A stretch of DNA of 44,280 nucleotides from Actinomycetes bacterium (lineage in GTDB: Bacteria > Actinomycetota > Acidimicrobiia > Acidimicrobiales > Palsa-688), in assembly GCA_021828475.1 (NCBI GenBank), contig JAJZIY010000023.1:1-44280 (forward strand). The letters run 5' to 3'. Below are positions 28,768 to 37,960 of the stretch, in pieces (the first letter of the stretch is position 1; each line of letters starts with the position of its first letter). The position numbers and the translations under genes were made by a program. The notes beneath the pieces are model-generated. The model saw nothing but the letters and a program-made list of their open reading frames with translations, did no database searches and was not told where the DNA came from.

Positions 28768-31098
28768 CTAACCGGTTACGGGATGGGTCGGGAAGGTGCC
28801 GCCAGGCCCGAGGATGTCGAACCCGTCCGGCGTATTGAGCAGTCCCGGGGCGGTGCCGGCTACTCCGGTGTGCCCGTACTGCCAGACCACCGCGTTGGTC
28901 TTGGGGTCGATGGCGACGATCCTGTCGTTGTAGTCGTCGTTGAGCATCACGACGCCCGAGGGCAGCATCTCCCCCAGCGACGGCTGGTTGAGCTCACCTG
29001 GCCCCGAGAGAGGCTTGTAGCGGTAGAGGATCTGCCCGGCGCGGTTGAAGAACAGGAACGAGCCCGGGTTTTGGTAGTCGGCCACCATGTACTCGCCATG
29101 CCCGAGCGGCTGGGGGTCCGAGGGGTAGTTGATGGGCAGGTGCACGCTCCAGAGCATCTTGCCCTGGGGCGTGTACTCGTCGATCCAGGCCCCGTTTATC
29201 TCCGACACCAGGATGTTCCCGTTGGCAAGTGGTGTGTCCCCGTTCGGCGAGCCGAGGTAGTTGGGAGGGTTGTGGTAACAGACCGTGGATGTGCCGATCT
29301 GCTTGATGATCGTCTTGGTGGCCGGGTCGATGAAGAGGATCCGGCAGTTCTTGGGGTCCGCCACCACCACCTCACCGTTTTTGAGCAGGTAGGCGTCGTC
29401 GGGGTTGTTGAGGTAGCCGGGGGCGTAACCGGGCTGGCGGGGGTGGCCGTACTGCCAGAGGACCTTGCCGGAGGGGTAGCCGATCTCTACCAGGGTCTCG
29501 TTTTCTTCCTGGTTCGAGATGATCGCTGTGCCGTGGTGGATGAAGAAGGCATCGTCCGGGAAGTAGAAGCCGCCCGGCGGCGGGGGCGCGGACTTGTTGG
29601 GGTATTCCCATATGCGCTTGCCCGTGTCGTCGAGCACCAGCAGGCGGTTGTTGCCCCTGTCGGCGATCAGGAGCTTGTCGCCGAAATACGGCGAGCCCGC
29701 CCCGGGGTCGCCGGCATAGCCGAAACCTTTGTTCGGAGAAACAACCTGGGAGTAGGCCGTCTGAGCCCCTCCGCTCACCTCGCCGCCGATCATCCACAGG
29801 CGGCCTGCGTTGACCGACGCACCGGCGTAGGCCACGGGGACCTGGAGCGAGCCTGCCACGAGGAACCTCCCGGTTGCCACGTCGTAGGCGTACACGGTCC
29901 CCGACGCCCCCCCGGCCGCACCGGCGGAGGAGACGGTCTGGCCGCCGGCGACGTAGATGTGGCCCCCCAGCGAAGCGGCGGACGCACCCGCAAGTGCCTG
30001 CGGCAACGCGCCGAGCACGCGTGCCGCACCGGTAGCAGGATCGACCACCTGGACGGTCGAAACGGGCGTGCCGCTCAGGGTCGAACCACCGAAAACGTAT
30101 ATGTTGCCGCCGGAGACGGCCAGGGCCGGGTAGCGCACCGGCACGGCCAGACTGGCCACAGCCCGGAAGTGCGCCCCGTCGGTCGTAGCGAGCACGCTCG
30201 GGTCGAGCGCCGTGCCGCTGTAGCCGCCCACGACGTAGGCCGTGCCGGCGATGGCGACAGCCGAGGCGTCGGCGCGTGCACCGGGCAGCGTGCCGAGCGA
30301 CGAAGCTGCGCCCGCTGCGCTGACCTCCTGCGCGTAGTCCGCCGGCGCGCTCGACCCGCCGCCGAGGACCAGGTCGCTGCCTCCGACCTGGGCGGAGGCA
30401 GCGTCATGGGTGGCCGAGGGGAGGCTGGAAAGCAGCGTCAGCCCGCCAGTGGCCAGGTCGAGGCGGAAGACGCCCACCTGGGAACCACCGGAGGTCTCGC
30501 CCCCGGCGACCACCATGCTGCCGTTGCCGTCAGGCAGGACCGCCTCGCGGCTTATCGGCGCCTGCAGCTGCCAGTCCACCAGGCCCGCCTCCACCGCCGG
30601 TATGCCGGAGCCGGTGACCGCCCCGGCGACGGCGGGAGTGCCCGCGCCCCGGCCAGGTGCTCCGTGGTTGCCCGCAGCGCTGCCGGCCGCCCTCCCCGCT
30701 GCGGCACTGCCGGGCACCGAGCCGCTCGGACGGTGCGCCGAAGTGGGAGCCGAGCCCGAGCGGCCGTTGCTGTGCCCGCTCCCCGAAGCGCCTCCTGACG
30801 TCGCCGCCACTACTGCGACCAGGACCACTGTCCCGACCATGGCTCCTCCGGCGACAGCGGCCCGCCTCCTGCGGAGCACGGTCCGGGCGGCGGCCCCACC
30901 CCTGCCCCGGTCACCGGGCGGAGCCACCCGGCGGGTACGCTCACCCGCCGGCGCGCCCGGCCGGGCCTCCTGCTGCTCATGGCCTTGGACCTGTACCCGG
31001 GGAGGAGCCGCCACCGCTCGCTGCGGACGGGTCACGGGCCCGTCGGGTGGGGAGACCTCCCCATAGTCGGTGCCGCCGTAAGTCCCGCCCTGGCTCAC
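28768..31098 (-). CDS. Membrane-anchored Kelch / PQQ-like double beta-propeller protein
   Basis: A 776-residue protein. Residues 1-78 are a disordered, basic cytoplasmic part and 79-101 a single helix (AAVAGGAMVGTVVLVAVVAAT). A low-complexity Gly/Ser/Ala stretch follows, then two propellers outside the cell. The first (about 190-470) has Kelch repeats: GSMVVAGGETSGGSQ, TAYVVGGYSGTAL, NIYVFGGSTLSGT, HIYVAGGQTVS, RLWMIGGEVSGG. The second (about 490-770) has PQQ/NHL-like repeats: DRGNNRLLVLDDTGKRIWEY, VVVADPKNCRILFIDPAT, YMVADYQNPGSFLFFNRAG, IVAIDPKTNAVVWQYGH. It has no catalytic site I can see; a binding or scaffold role at the cell surface is likely. Start: GTG with GGGAGGG about four bases upstream; an in-frame start 25 codons up lies across a hairpin. 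Confidence 0.82.
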   Translation of the reverse strand: MSQGGTYGGTDYGEVSPPDGPVTRPQRAVAAPPRVQVQGHEQQEARPGAPAGERTRRVAPPGDRGRGGAAARTVLRRRRAAVAGGAMVGTVVLVAVVAATSGGASGSGHSNGRSGSAPTSAHRPSGSVPGSAAAGRAAGSAAGNHGAPGRGAGTPAVAGAVTGSGIPAVEAGLVDWQLQAPISREAVLPDGNGSMVVAGGETSGGSQVGVFRLDLATGGLTLLSSLPSATHDAASAQVGGSDLVLGGGSSAPADYAQEVSAAGAASSLGTLPGARADASAVAIAGTAYVVGGYSGTALDPSVLATTDGAHFRAVASLAVPVRYPALAVSGGNIYVFGGSTLSGTPVSTVQVVDPATGAARVLGALPQALAGASAASLGGHIYVAGGQTVSSAGAAGGASGTVYAYDVATGRFLVAGSLQVPVAYAGASVNAGRLWMIGGEVSGGAQTAYSQVVSPNKGFGYAGDPGAGSPYFGDKLLIADRGNNRLLVLDDTGKRIWEYPNKSAPPPPGGFYFPDDAFFIHHGTAIISNQEENETLVEIGYPSGKVLWQYGHPRQPGYAPGYLNNPDDAYLLKNGEVVVADPKNCRILFIDPATKTIIKQIGTSTVCYHNPPNYLGSPNGDTPLANGNILVSEINGAWIDEYTPQGKMLWSVHLPINYPSDPQPLGHGEYMVADYQNPGSFLFFNRAGQILYRYKPLSGPGELNQPSLGEMLPSGVVMLNDDYNDRIVAIDPKTNAVVWQYGHTGVAGTAPGLLNTPDGFDILGPGGTFPTHPVTG

Positions 31099-31166
31099 AA
31101 TGCCCTCCCACCGGCCACACAACGCACCAACGCCGGCGCTGCGAGCGCAGTCACCGGCGGGCACCG

Positions 31167-31183
31167 CAGGCACGAAGTGCCTG
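31167..31183 (-). promoter_or_regulatory. Perfect hairpin in the leader of the Kelch/PQQ gene
   Basis: CAGGCAC (31167-31173) and GTGCCTG (31177-31183) pair perfectly around three bases, about 70 bases upstream of the start at 31098. It could be an operator dyad or a leader hairpin. A TAATCT further upstream on the minus strand, near 31195, may be a -10. Confidence 0.35.
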
Positions 31184-31248
31184 GCATCGAGATTAAGCCT
31201 TCACCCACCACGGGATTCTACCGGGCCGGTCCGAACAGCAGGTGGACC

Positions 31249-31310
31249 CCTCACGTCGCGCCGGTCCCTCACGTCGCGCCGGTCCCGCACGCCGCGCCGG
31301 TCCCTCACGC
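31249..31310. repeat. 18-bp tandem repeat, about 3.5 copies
   Basis: The unit CCTCACGTCGCGCCGGTC occurs at 31249-31266 and 31267-31284 exactly, at 31285-31302 with two changes, and as a partial fourth copy to 31310. It lies in the 502-base divergent gap (31099-31600) between the Kelch/PQQ gene and the phosphodiester glycosidase gene, where I see no protein-coding signal. Confidence 0.85.
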
Positions 31311-31600
31311 CCACCCGCTTCCGGGGCCCGGGTTTCATGTTCGCGCAAGGCGCGGCCACCACCATGGCAATGGATGCACGACACGGCGCGACGCGCCCGC
31401 CCGCACAGGCCCGGTCAGGGCCCCTGCGGGTGTCCCGGCTCGCCCGGCTGGCGCCCCGAGGCCCGCTGCCGGCACACGCAGGGCCGGGGAGACCGCTGCC
31501 TGCGCCCAACCACTAGCGTGTCGGCCAGGGCGTTGCCCCGCCCATATCCACTCCCAGCCCCCGGGTGCCCCGGGGCTGCCGGCTACGGCGGTGAGGTCCG

Positions 31601-32878
31601 ATGGCTGTGAAGCGCCATTCAACGAAGAACGGCCGGCAGGGCTGGTCCCGGCGCAGGCGGCGCTGGCTGTACCTCCTGGTGGTACCGGTCATCGTCCTGG
31701 CGCTGTTCCTCGTCTCGGTGGTGGGGGCAGCGCTGTCGCCGGGCAACCAGAGCTTCGCCGCCAAGTGGGCCGACTGGCTGCGGGCCAACCACGCCGGCTT
31801 CCTGGCCCAGAAGTTCGAGGAGATCTACTACTCGGCCCAGGCCCCGGCCAAGGGCGGCCGTCCCAAGGGGCTCAACCAGGTACCAGGAGTCGTTGGGGGC
31901 ACGACCAGCCCCGTCCCGTCGAGCGGGCACCCGGGCACCACCGCGGCCGGCACGGGCACAGCGACAACGGGGACGACGACGACAGTGCCCCCGACCACCA
32001 CGACGACCGTGCCGCCCGGCCTGCCGGCGCCGGCGCCGGTGCCCCTCGTGGTCCACCCCGCCCTCCCGGGCGAGGGCAAGTGGCAGCCCACGGGCCCTCT
32101 CGTGCACGGCGTCCCCGGCATGTACGAGGCGCAGTTCCGCGCCGACAACATCTACACCAGCCAGATCACCTCGGCTGTGTGGGTGGACACCAAGCTGCTC
32201 AAGCTCGAGCTGGTGCCCGGCAGCACCGAGCCCGGTGGTACCTGGTCGCACCCTCCGTACGTGACCAGCTCGGAGCTGCCCTACCTGGTGGCTGCCTTCA
32301 ACGGGGGCTTCCGCTTCCAGGACGCCAAGGGCGGCATATACCTGGAGGGCAAGGTCGGGGTCCCCCTGGTGCAGGGGGCCGCCTCGTTCGTGGTCTACAA
32401 GAACGGCCGTGTCGCCATCGGCGCCTGGGGGAGCCAGGTCTCGATGACACCCCAGGTCGTCTCGGTCCTGCAAAACGTGGTCCTCCTGGTGAACCACGGC
32501 CAGCTGGCCCCTTCCGCCACCTACACCGACAACGCAATCTGGGGCTACACCCTCGGTGGCGGCTACGTGGTGCCCCGCAGCGGCATCGGCGTCACGGCCG
32601 ACGGCGCCCTGGTCTACGTGGCCGGGCCGGCACTGACGGCCAAGTCACTGGCCGAGTCGCTGCAGCGCGCCGGTGCCGTGGAAGCGATGACCCTGGACAT
32701 CAACCCCGAGTGGGTCACGTTCAACTTCTACCAGCACGCTGCCGGCAACCCCCTCCAGGTCAGCGGCACCAAGCTGTACCCCGAGATGCAGCGCTCGGCC
32801 GACCGCTACCTGCCGCCGGTCTGGGAGGCCCGGGACTTCTACGAGATCCTGCTCCCGGGCGCACCGGTCAGCGGCTGA
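31601..32878 (+). CDS. Phosphodiester glycosidase (NAGPA/DUF2233) family, membrane-anchored
   Basis: A 425-residue protein. A basic N-terminus (RRRRR) and a helix at about residues 22-45 (LYLLVVPVIVLALFLVSVVGAAL) anchor it. A Gly/Thr-rich linker (TTTTVPPTTTTTVPP) spans about 95-150. The domain from about 180 to 415 is the phosphodiester glycosidase fold related to the enzyme uncovering mannose 6-phosphate: LPYLVAAFNGGFRFQD, GRVAIGAWG, RSGIGVTADGALVYVAGP and AMTLDINPEWVTF. Family members remove a sugar from a phosphodiester, in bacteria probably on wall or surface glycopolymers; the substrate is unknown. It starts with ATG and no strong ribosome site. It is divergent from the Kelch/PQQ gene, which also acts outside the cell. 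Confidence 0.88.
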   Translation: MAVKRHSTKNGRQGWSRRRRRWLYLLVVPVIVLALFLVSVVGAALSPGNQSFAAKWADWLRANHAGFLAQKFEEIYYSAQAPAKGGRPKGLNQVPGVVGGTTSPVPSSGHPGTTAAGTGTATTGTTTTVPPTTTTTVPPGLPAPAPVPLVVHPALPGEGKWQPTGPLVHGVPGMYEAQFRADNIYTSQITSAVWVDTKLLKLELVPGSTEPGGTWSHPPYVTSSELPYLVAAFNGGFRFQDAKGGIYLEGKVGVPLVQGAASFVVYKNGRVAIGAWGSQVSMTPQVVSVLQNVVLLVNHGQLAPSATYTDNAIWGYTLGGGYVVPRSGIGVTADGALVYVAGPALTAKSLAESLQRAGAVEAMTLDINPEWVTFNFYQHAAGNPLQVSGTKLYPEMQRSADRYLPPVWEARDFYEILLPGAPVSG

Positions 32879-33152
32879 CAGAGCACCACGGGGCGCAGCG
32901 CCGACCTCTACGCCCGTGTGGGACATGCGCTGCTCCCCCGAGGTCCTGCCCCCGGGCGCCGGGTACCGGGCAACGACGGCCCGGGTTGCTGCGGTGCCCA
33001 TGGTGGTCGTGCCCGGGCGACGGGCCCCGGGGCCTCCGACCGGAGCGGGCTGGACCGGGCCGAAGGTTCAGCGGCCGACGGCAGCGGGAAAATACCCCTG
33101 CAGGCACTTCGCGCCCGGACTGCCCGGAACCGCCCGACGAGAGGACTCCCTG

Positions 33153-34184
33153 ATGCCACTCCTGCGCCGATCGGCCGCACACGCCGCCCCGGGCGGCCAC
33201 CATTACGGGGCCGAGCGGTTGCCCCCTGCCCGGTTCGAGAGCCAGGCTCCGCCGTCTCAGCCGAGCCAGGGAGGCGCCGATGGCACAGGGTCGCCAGCCG
33301 ACCTCAGGCCCCGGGAGTGGAAGGACATAGCCAGGTCGGTGCTTCGCGAAACCCGCCAGGACCGCGTACCGATGATCGCCGGCAGCCTGGCCTACCACGC
33401 CTTCATGTCGCTCTTCCCCACCATCATCGCCCTGATCGGTGCCAGCCAGCTGGTGGGGCTGGCGGAGCCCCAGGTGCGCTCGCTGGTGAAGGGGATCGGC
33501 CGGGCGCTCCCCCAGGGCGCCTCTGCGGTGCTCTCCACAGCGGTGACAGCAGCCCAGCACCGCACCGGTGGAGCGCTGGCCGTGACCGTCGTGGCCGTGC
33601 TGATCGCACTGTGGAGCGCGTCCGGTGGGATGGCCAACGTGGAGATCGGCCTGGACGTGGCCTACGAGGTCCCTGCGGAGCGCAGGTTCGTCGCCAAGCG
33701 CCTCGTGGGCCTGGCGATGCTGGGCATCCTCGTACTGCTCGGCGGTCTCGCCTCCGCCCTGATCGTGTTCGGCCAGCCTGTCGGCAACGCCATCGCCTCC
33801 GCCCTCTCGCTCCAGGGGCCGGTGTTCGACGCTCTACTGACGGCGGCGCGCTGGATCGTGGCGGTCTTCGTCATCTCGGTGCTGTTCGCCGTCTTCTACC
33901 GGGTAGCGCCCAACCGTCAGGCCCCCTCCTGGCGCTGGTTCTCCCCCGGCGGCCTGGTCGGCAGCGCCATCTGGCTGCTCGCCTCCCTGGGCCTCTCGTT
34001 CTACGTGGACGCCCTGGGCAGCTACGCCAAGACCTACGGTGCCCTGGCCGGCGTGGCCGTGTTCCTGTTGTGGTTCTACCTGAGCGGGCTGGCCCTGCTG
34101 CTCGGAGCCGAGGTCAACTGCGAGACCGAGCGGGAGGCGGCGGCTTCGCGCTCCACACCCGGGCCGGCGACCGCCCCGGCGTAG
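33153..34184 (+). CDS. YihY/BrkB-family membrane protein
   Basis: A 343-residue protein with six predicted helices of the YihY (BrkB, RBN) family. Landmarks are RVPMIAGSLAYHAFMSLFPTIIALIG, VLIALWSASGGMANVEIGLDVAYE, FAVFYRVAPNRQAPSWRWFSPG and the final TYGALAGVAVFLLWFYLSGLALLLGAEVNCE. The family's function is unsettled; an early ribonuclease claim was withdrawn and a transport role is suspected. The ATG at 33153 has GAGAGGA seven bases upstream. The open frame continues to 32916, but that part has no hydrophobic or family character, leaving a 274-base gap (32879-33152) with only GC-rich inverted repeats. Confidence 0.92.
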   Translation: MPLLRRSAAHAAPGGHHYGAERLPPARFESQAPPSQPSQGGADGTGSPADLRPREWKDIARSVLRETRQDRVPMIAGSLAYHAFMSLFPTIIALIGASQLVGLAEPQVRSLVKGIGRALPQGASAVLSTAVTAAQHRTGGALAVTVVAVLIALWSASGGMANVEIGLDVAYEVPAERRFVAKRLVGLAMLGILVLLGGLASALIVFGQPVGNAIASALSLQGPVFDALLTAARWIVAVFVISVLFAVFYRVAPNRQAPSWRWFSPGGLVGSAIWLLASLGLSFYVDALGSYAKTYGALAGVAVFLLWFYLSGLALLLGAEVNCETEREAAASRSTPGPATAPA

Positions 34185-34214
34185 GGGCCACTTCGGGGCA
34201 CCGGGGGCAATGTC

Positions 34215-35528
34215 TCACAGGACCTGGGCCTTGCGGCTGCGGGCCCTGCGCTCCGCAGCGCTGTCGCGGGGGTGGGAGCGGCGCCAGGACACCTCCATGT
34301 GGGCGCCCCCGGCCGGTGAGGCGCCCACCCTCCAGCGCCCTGCCGTGGACCTGACGACGGCGTCCGCTATCGCCAGCCCCAAGCCCGTGCCTTCACCCTC
34401 CTCGGTCCCCCGGCGGAACCTTCCGAAGAGGCTCTGGCGCTGGGCGGGGGGTATACCGGGCCCGCTGTCGTCGACGACCAGGCTCACCGAACCGCCACGG
34501 ACCGTCACGATCACGTCGACGCTGCCCCCATTACCCGTGTACCGGCAGGCATTGTCGACCAGAACACCGCACAGCCGGTCGAGGGCCTCGGGGGGAGCAC
34601 TGACCAGCGCGCCGGCCCCGTTGGAGGCGACGCTGAGGCGCACCTGTTTGGACCGCGCCACCGCCTGGAAGCGCCGGGCGCACTCTTCGGCCAGCACGGC
34701 CAGGTCCACCTCCTCGCCTGCACCTCGTGGCGGCATCGAGTCCGAGCGGGCCAGGAAGAGCAGATCCTCCACGATCCGGCGCAGGCGCTTGCCCTCGGTC
34801 GCCACCCGGGTGAGCGTGTCCCGGTAGGAGGCGCCGTCGCGCTCGCAGCTCAGGGCCAGGCCCACCTCGGCCTCGATGACGGTGAGGGGTGTTCGCAGCT
34901 CGTGGGAGGCGTCGGCGGTGAACTCCAATTGGCGTAGCCTGGCCAGCTCCACCGGGCGCGACGCCGCCACCCCGATGGCCAGCGACACCACGAACATCAA
35001 GGCCAGCAGGGCTGGGCCGGCGAGGACCTCGGCCCTGTCCACCACCGACTCCACCCGCTCGGTCTCGGCCAGGCTCTGGGCCACCACCAGCCACTGCCGT
35101 CCCGAGGGGACCGAGAGGGCGCGGAACCTGTCGATGCCGATGGCGACGGTCGTCGGGCTGCGCCAGCTCTCCCACCCCGCCGGCAGCGGCAGCGCCTCGT
35201 CGGACAGGCGCACAGCCCTGCCGTCGGCGGGCACCGCCCACTCCACCACCGGCGCCTCGTCGACGTCCCCGGCCTGGCCACCGGGGCCCAGGCCGCCGGC
35301 GGAGTCCACGGTCCGGGTGGCCGGCACGCCGTGGCGGGCCAGTTCGGCCAGGTGCTCGCGCAGGTTCTGGTCCACGGAACCCACCAGGTGCCCCGTGTCC
35401 ACTGCATCGAAGACCACGGCCCCGACGCAATAGACGACGGCCATTATCAGCGTCGCCAGGGCCGCCACCCGGACAGCGTGGGCGATGCTCTTGCCGCCCG
35501 GCCGTCCCGCCTGGCGGTGCCTCCTCAT
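34215..35528 (-). CDS. Sensor histidine kinase
   Basis: A 437-residue kinase. TM1 is at about residues 19-41, an extracytoplasmic sensor region at 42-168, TM2 at about 170-190, and then almost directly the dimerisation helix with phospho-acceptor His209 (FTADASHELRTPLTVIEA). Only about 10 residues separate TM2 from this helix, so there is no normal HAMP domain. The ATP site is intact: N box VLVDNACRYTG (Asn326), G1 VDDSGPGIPP, F box LFGRFRR and G2 GTGLGLAIADAV. The ATG overlaps the response-regulator stop (ATGA), so the pair is co-translated. The signal sensed is unknown. Confidence 0.94.
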   Translation of the reverse strand: MRRHRQAGRPGGKSIAHAVRVAALATLIMAVVYCVGAVVFDAVDTGHLVGSVDQNLREHLAELARHGVPATRTVDSAGGLGPGGQAGDVDEAPVVEWAVPADGRAVRLSDEALPLPAGWESWRSPTTVAIGIDRFRALSVPSGRQWLVVAQSLAETERVESVVDRAEVLAGPALLALMFVVSLAIGVAASRPVELARLRQLEFTADASHELRTPLTVIEAEVGLALSCERDGASYRDTLTRVATEGKRLRRIVEDLLFLARSDSMPPRGAGEEVDLAVLAEECARRFQAVARSKQVRLSVASNGAGALVSAPPEALDRLCGVLVDNACRYTGNGGSVDVIVTVRGGSVSLVVDDSGPGIPPAQRQSLFGRFRRGTEEGEGTGLGLAIADAVVRSTAGRWRVGASPAGGAHMEVSWRRSHPRDSAAERRARSRKAQVL

Positions 35529-36193
35529 GTACCGACGATACGGTAACCCACGCCCCGGAGGGTCTCGATGCGGACGTGCGCCGAGGCCAGCTTCGCCCGC
35601 AGGCGGGCGAGGTGGACGTCGATAGTGTTGGAACCGACGGCGTCCGCTTCGTCGTCCCACACGTGCAGGGCTATGGACCGCCGCTGCACCACCGCCGGCG
35701 AGCGGCGCATGAGCAGCTCGAGGATGGACAGCTCCGTGGCGGTGAGCACGGGGCTGGACTCGCCGGCCCGCACCTCCCTTGTCGCCGGGTCGTACCGGAT
35801 GTCCCCCACCGCAAGGCTCGCCGGCTGGACGGCCGCCGGGCGGCGCTGCAGGGCCCGCAGCCTGGCCAGCAGTTCCCCGAAGTCGAAAGGCTTGACGAGG
35901 TAGTCGTCGGCGCCCTCGTCGAGGCCGGTGATCCGGTCGGCCGCCGTGTCACGCGCCGTCAGCATCAGGACCGGTACCCCGGCGCGGCGCGCCCTCAGGG
36001 AGCGCACGACCTCCAGCCCGGACACCTTTGGCATACGCCAGTCGACGATGGCGACCTCGTACTCGTAGGTCCGCAGGTAGCCAAGGGCCTGCTCGCCGTC
36101 GGCCACTGCGTCCACGACCCAGCCGTGCTCACGCAGGCCCCGCTCGAGCACGGAGCGCAGAGCGCCGTCGTCCTCGGCCACCAGCACTCTCAC
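35525..36193 (-). CDS. OmpR/PhoB-family response regulator
   Basis: A 222-residue regulator. The receiver domain has acidic residues AEDD (Asp8, Asp9), phospho-acceptor Asp51 (VAIVDWRMP), Thr79 and Lys101 (DYLVKPFDF). The winged-helix effector domain spans about residues 125-222 (TATELSILELLMRR, then GSNTIDVHLARLRAKL, then IETLRGVGYRIV). I start at the GTG at 36193, which places the first strand (VRVLVAEDD) at the N-terminus as in the family; the 45 residues encoded further up are not receiver-like. It precedes and overlaps the kinase gene. Confidence 0.95.
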   Translation of the reverse strand: MRVLVAEDDGALRSVLERGLREHGWVVDAVADGEQALGYLRTYEYEVAIVDWRMPKVSGLEVVRSLRARRAGVPVLMLTARDTAADRITGLDEGADDYLVKPFDFGELLARLRALQRRPAAVQPASLAVGDIRYDPATREVRAGESSPVLTATELSILELLMRRSPAVVQRRSIALHVWDDEADAVGSNTIDVHLARLRAKLASAHVRIETLRGVGYRIVGT

Positions 36194-36327
36194 GGCCTCA
36201 TCTCTACACCCTGCGCCTGACGCCCGCGTTACGCCGGGCCATGCCGACAGCCCAGGACACCGCCGTAACGGCGGTGAAGTGGCGTTGCGTGCCCGGCTGC
36301 ACCCCAGCTGGCGATGAGCGCGTGCCA

Positions 36328-36384
36328 CTGAGTGCCAGCGCTTGCCCCGCTAGGCGGTTGCCCCGCAAGCGCTGGCGCACTCAA
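36328..36384. repeat. Long imperfect inverted repeat
   Basis: GAGTG-CCAGCGCTTGC (36330-36345) and GCAAGCGCTGG-CG-CACTC (36365-36382) pair over 16 bp with a two-base bulge around a 19-base loop. It lies in the 219-base gap between the DHA2 transporter stop (36413) and the response-regulator start (36193), about 30 bases beyond the transporter stop. It may end the transporter transcript; no T-run is visible. Confidence 0.6.
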
Positions 36385-36412
36385 TGTGCCAACTACCCCG
36401 GCCAGCACACCC

Positions 36413-37960
36413 TCAAACGTCTGCCCGGCCCGGCGTCGGCGAACCTCGGTCGACGCCGGCCGCCACCGGGCGTCCGTCCAGGCGTCCCGCATGGCCCCGC
36501 CGGCGGGGCTGCATGGTCCTCGCCGCCTCGGAGTCGACGATCGCCAGCGAACCGACGGTGGCAGCCAGGCTGAAAACAGCAGCCAGCAGGAAGGCGACCC
36601 GGTACGCCAGGAAGTGCGGCACCAGGTGCCCGTGCCGCTGCACCACCGGCCCCGTCGCCACGATCGCCGTGGTCAGTACCGCCACCCCCACGGCCCCTCC
36701 GAGCTGGCGCAGGGCGTTGAAGAGCGTCGACGCCTTGCCCGTCGCTGCGGGCGAGATGGTGGCGAAGGCGGCCGCCTGTGTCGGCACGAAGACCTGCCCC
36801 ATACCCAGACCGAGGCAGAACATGAGCAACCTGGCCCACCACAGGCTGGCCGAGGGCCCGAGCAGGGCCATGAGCGCGACCACCACCGTCACCGCCAGTA
36901 GGCCACCGGTTATGTGCCGGCGGGGCCCGAGGCGCGGGTAGATCACCCGGCTGGCCATCTGAGCCCCGGCCATCACGCCGAGCGCCTCGGGGAAAGTGCT
37001 GAGCCCCGACGCCAGGGCGCTCATACCTCGGCCGTCCTGGTAGTAGAGCGAGACGGCATAGAGGGTCCCGAAGAACGACACCGAGACCAGCACCATCACC
37101 ACGTTGCCCGAGCGGAAGAGGCGGTTGCCCAACAGGCGCAACGCGACGACGGGCTGGCTCGCCCTCAGCTCGACGCCCACCATGGCGGCCAGCAGCAACA
37201 CCCCCGCCGCGGCAGTTGCCAGCACCGAAGCGGACCGCCATCCCAGCATCGGCCCCTCCGAGATGCCGTACATCAACAGGCCGAGGCCGGTCCCGGCCAG
37301 TACGAAGCCGGCGACGTCGAAGCGGCCCACCTTCGCTTGCGGCTCGTGGCGCAGGGCGACTGCGCCGAACGCGACGGCTGCCAACCCGATCGGGACGTTG
37401 ACGTAGAAGACCCACCGCCACGACAGATCCGTCACGAGCACGCCACCGATGACGGGGCCCAGGGCGGGAGCCAGGGTGGTGGGCACCGTGAGGATCGCCG
37501 ACGCCCGCACCCTCTCCTCGGGGGGGAAGACCCGGTAGAGCATGGCCATGCCGACCGGGGCCATCATGCCGCCCCCCACGCCCTGGAGGATCCGGTAGCC
37601 GACGAGCTCGCCGAGGCCGTTGGCCGTGCCGCACAGCGCCGAGGCGGCGGTGAACAGGGCGATGGCCCCGAGCAGGACCCGCTTCCCGCCGAAACGGTCG
37701 CCCAGCCATCCCGACGCGGGTATGAAGACCGCCAGGCTGACGAGGAACCCGATGGAGATGGAACCCACGTCGGTCGGGCTGACCCGGAACTCGCGCCCTA
37801 TGGTCGGCAGCGCGACGTTGACGATGGTGGCGTCCATGATCGACATGAACATGGCGGCCACGAACACAGCGCTCACCGCCACCTTCGGGCTGACGCGCCG
37901 ACTGCGACTGCTGGCGGGCGCCGGGGGGCCGGACTGGACGGGGCTTGTGAGGGGATCCAC
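36413..37960 (-). CDS. DHA2-family MFS drug transporter
   Basis: A 515-residue, 14-helix proton antiporter of the EmrB/QacA type. TM1 has the MDATIVNVALPTIGREF signature, motif A is SGWLGDRFGGKRVLL, motif B is GYRILQGVGGGMMAPVGMAML and motif C is LAPALGPVIGGVLV. The last 40 residues are a charged cytoplasmic tail. It exports hydrophobic drugs or metabolites. The GTG start has a weak AAAGAG ribosome site. It has the same orientation as the two-component system but is separated by a 219-base gap with a large inverted repeat, so separate transcripts are likely. Confidence 0.94.
   Translation of the reverse strand: MDPLTSPVQSGPPAPASSRSRRVSPKVAVSAVFVAAMFMSIMDATIVNVALPTIGREFRVSPTDVGSISIGFLVSLAVFIPASGWLGDRFGGKRVLLGAIALFTAASALCGTANGLGELVGYRILQGVGGGMMAPVGMAMLYRVFPPEERVRASAILTVPTTLAPALGPVIGGVLVTDLSWRWVFYVNVPIGLAAVAFGAVALRHEPQAKVGRFDVAGFVLAGTGLGLLMYGISEGPMLGWRSASVLATAAAGVLLLAAMVGVELRASQPVVALRLLGNRLFRSGNVVMVLVSVSFFGTLYAVSLYYQDGRGMSALASGLSTFPEALGVMAGAQMASRVIYPRLGPRRHITGGLLAVTVVVALMALLGPSASLWWARLLMFCLGLGMGQVFVPTQAAAFATISPAATGKASTLFNALRQLGGAVGVAVLTTAIVATGPVVQRHGHLVPHFLAYRVAFLLAAVFSLAATVGSLAIVDSEAARTMQPRRRGHAGRLDGRPVAAGVDRGSPTPGRADV

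Noticed and set aside
31099..31600. CRISPR array at the 18-bp repeats
   Set aside because: The copies are directly adjacent with no spacers, and the unit is too short.
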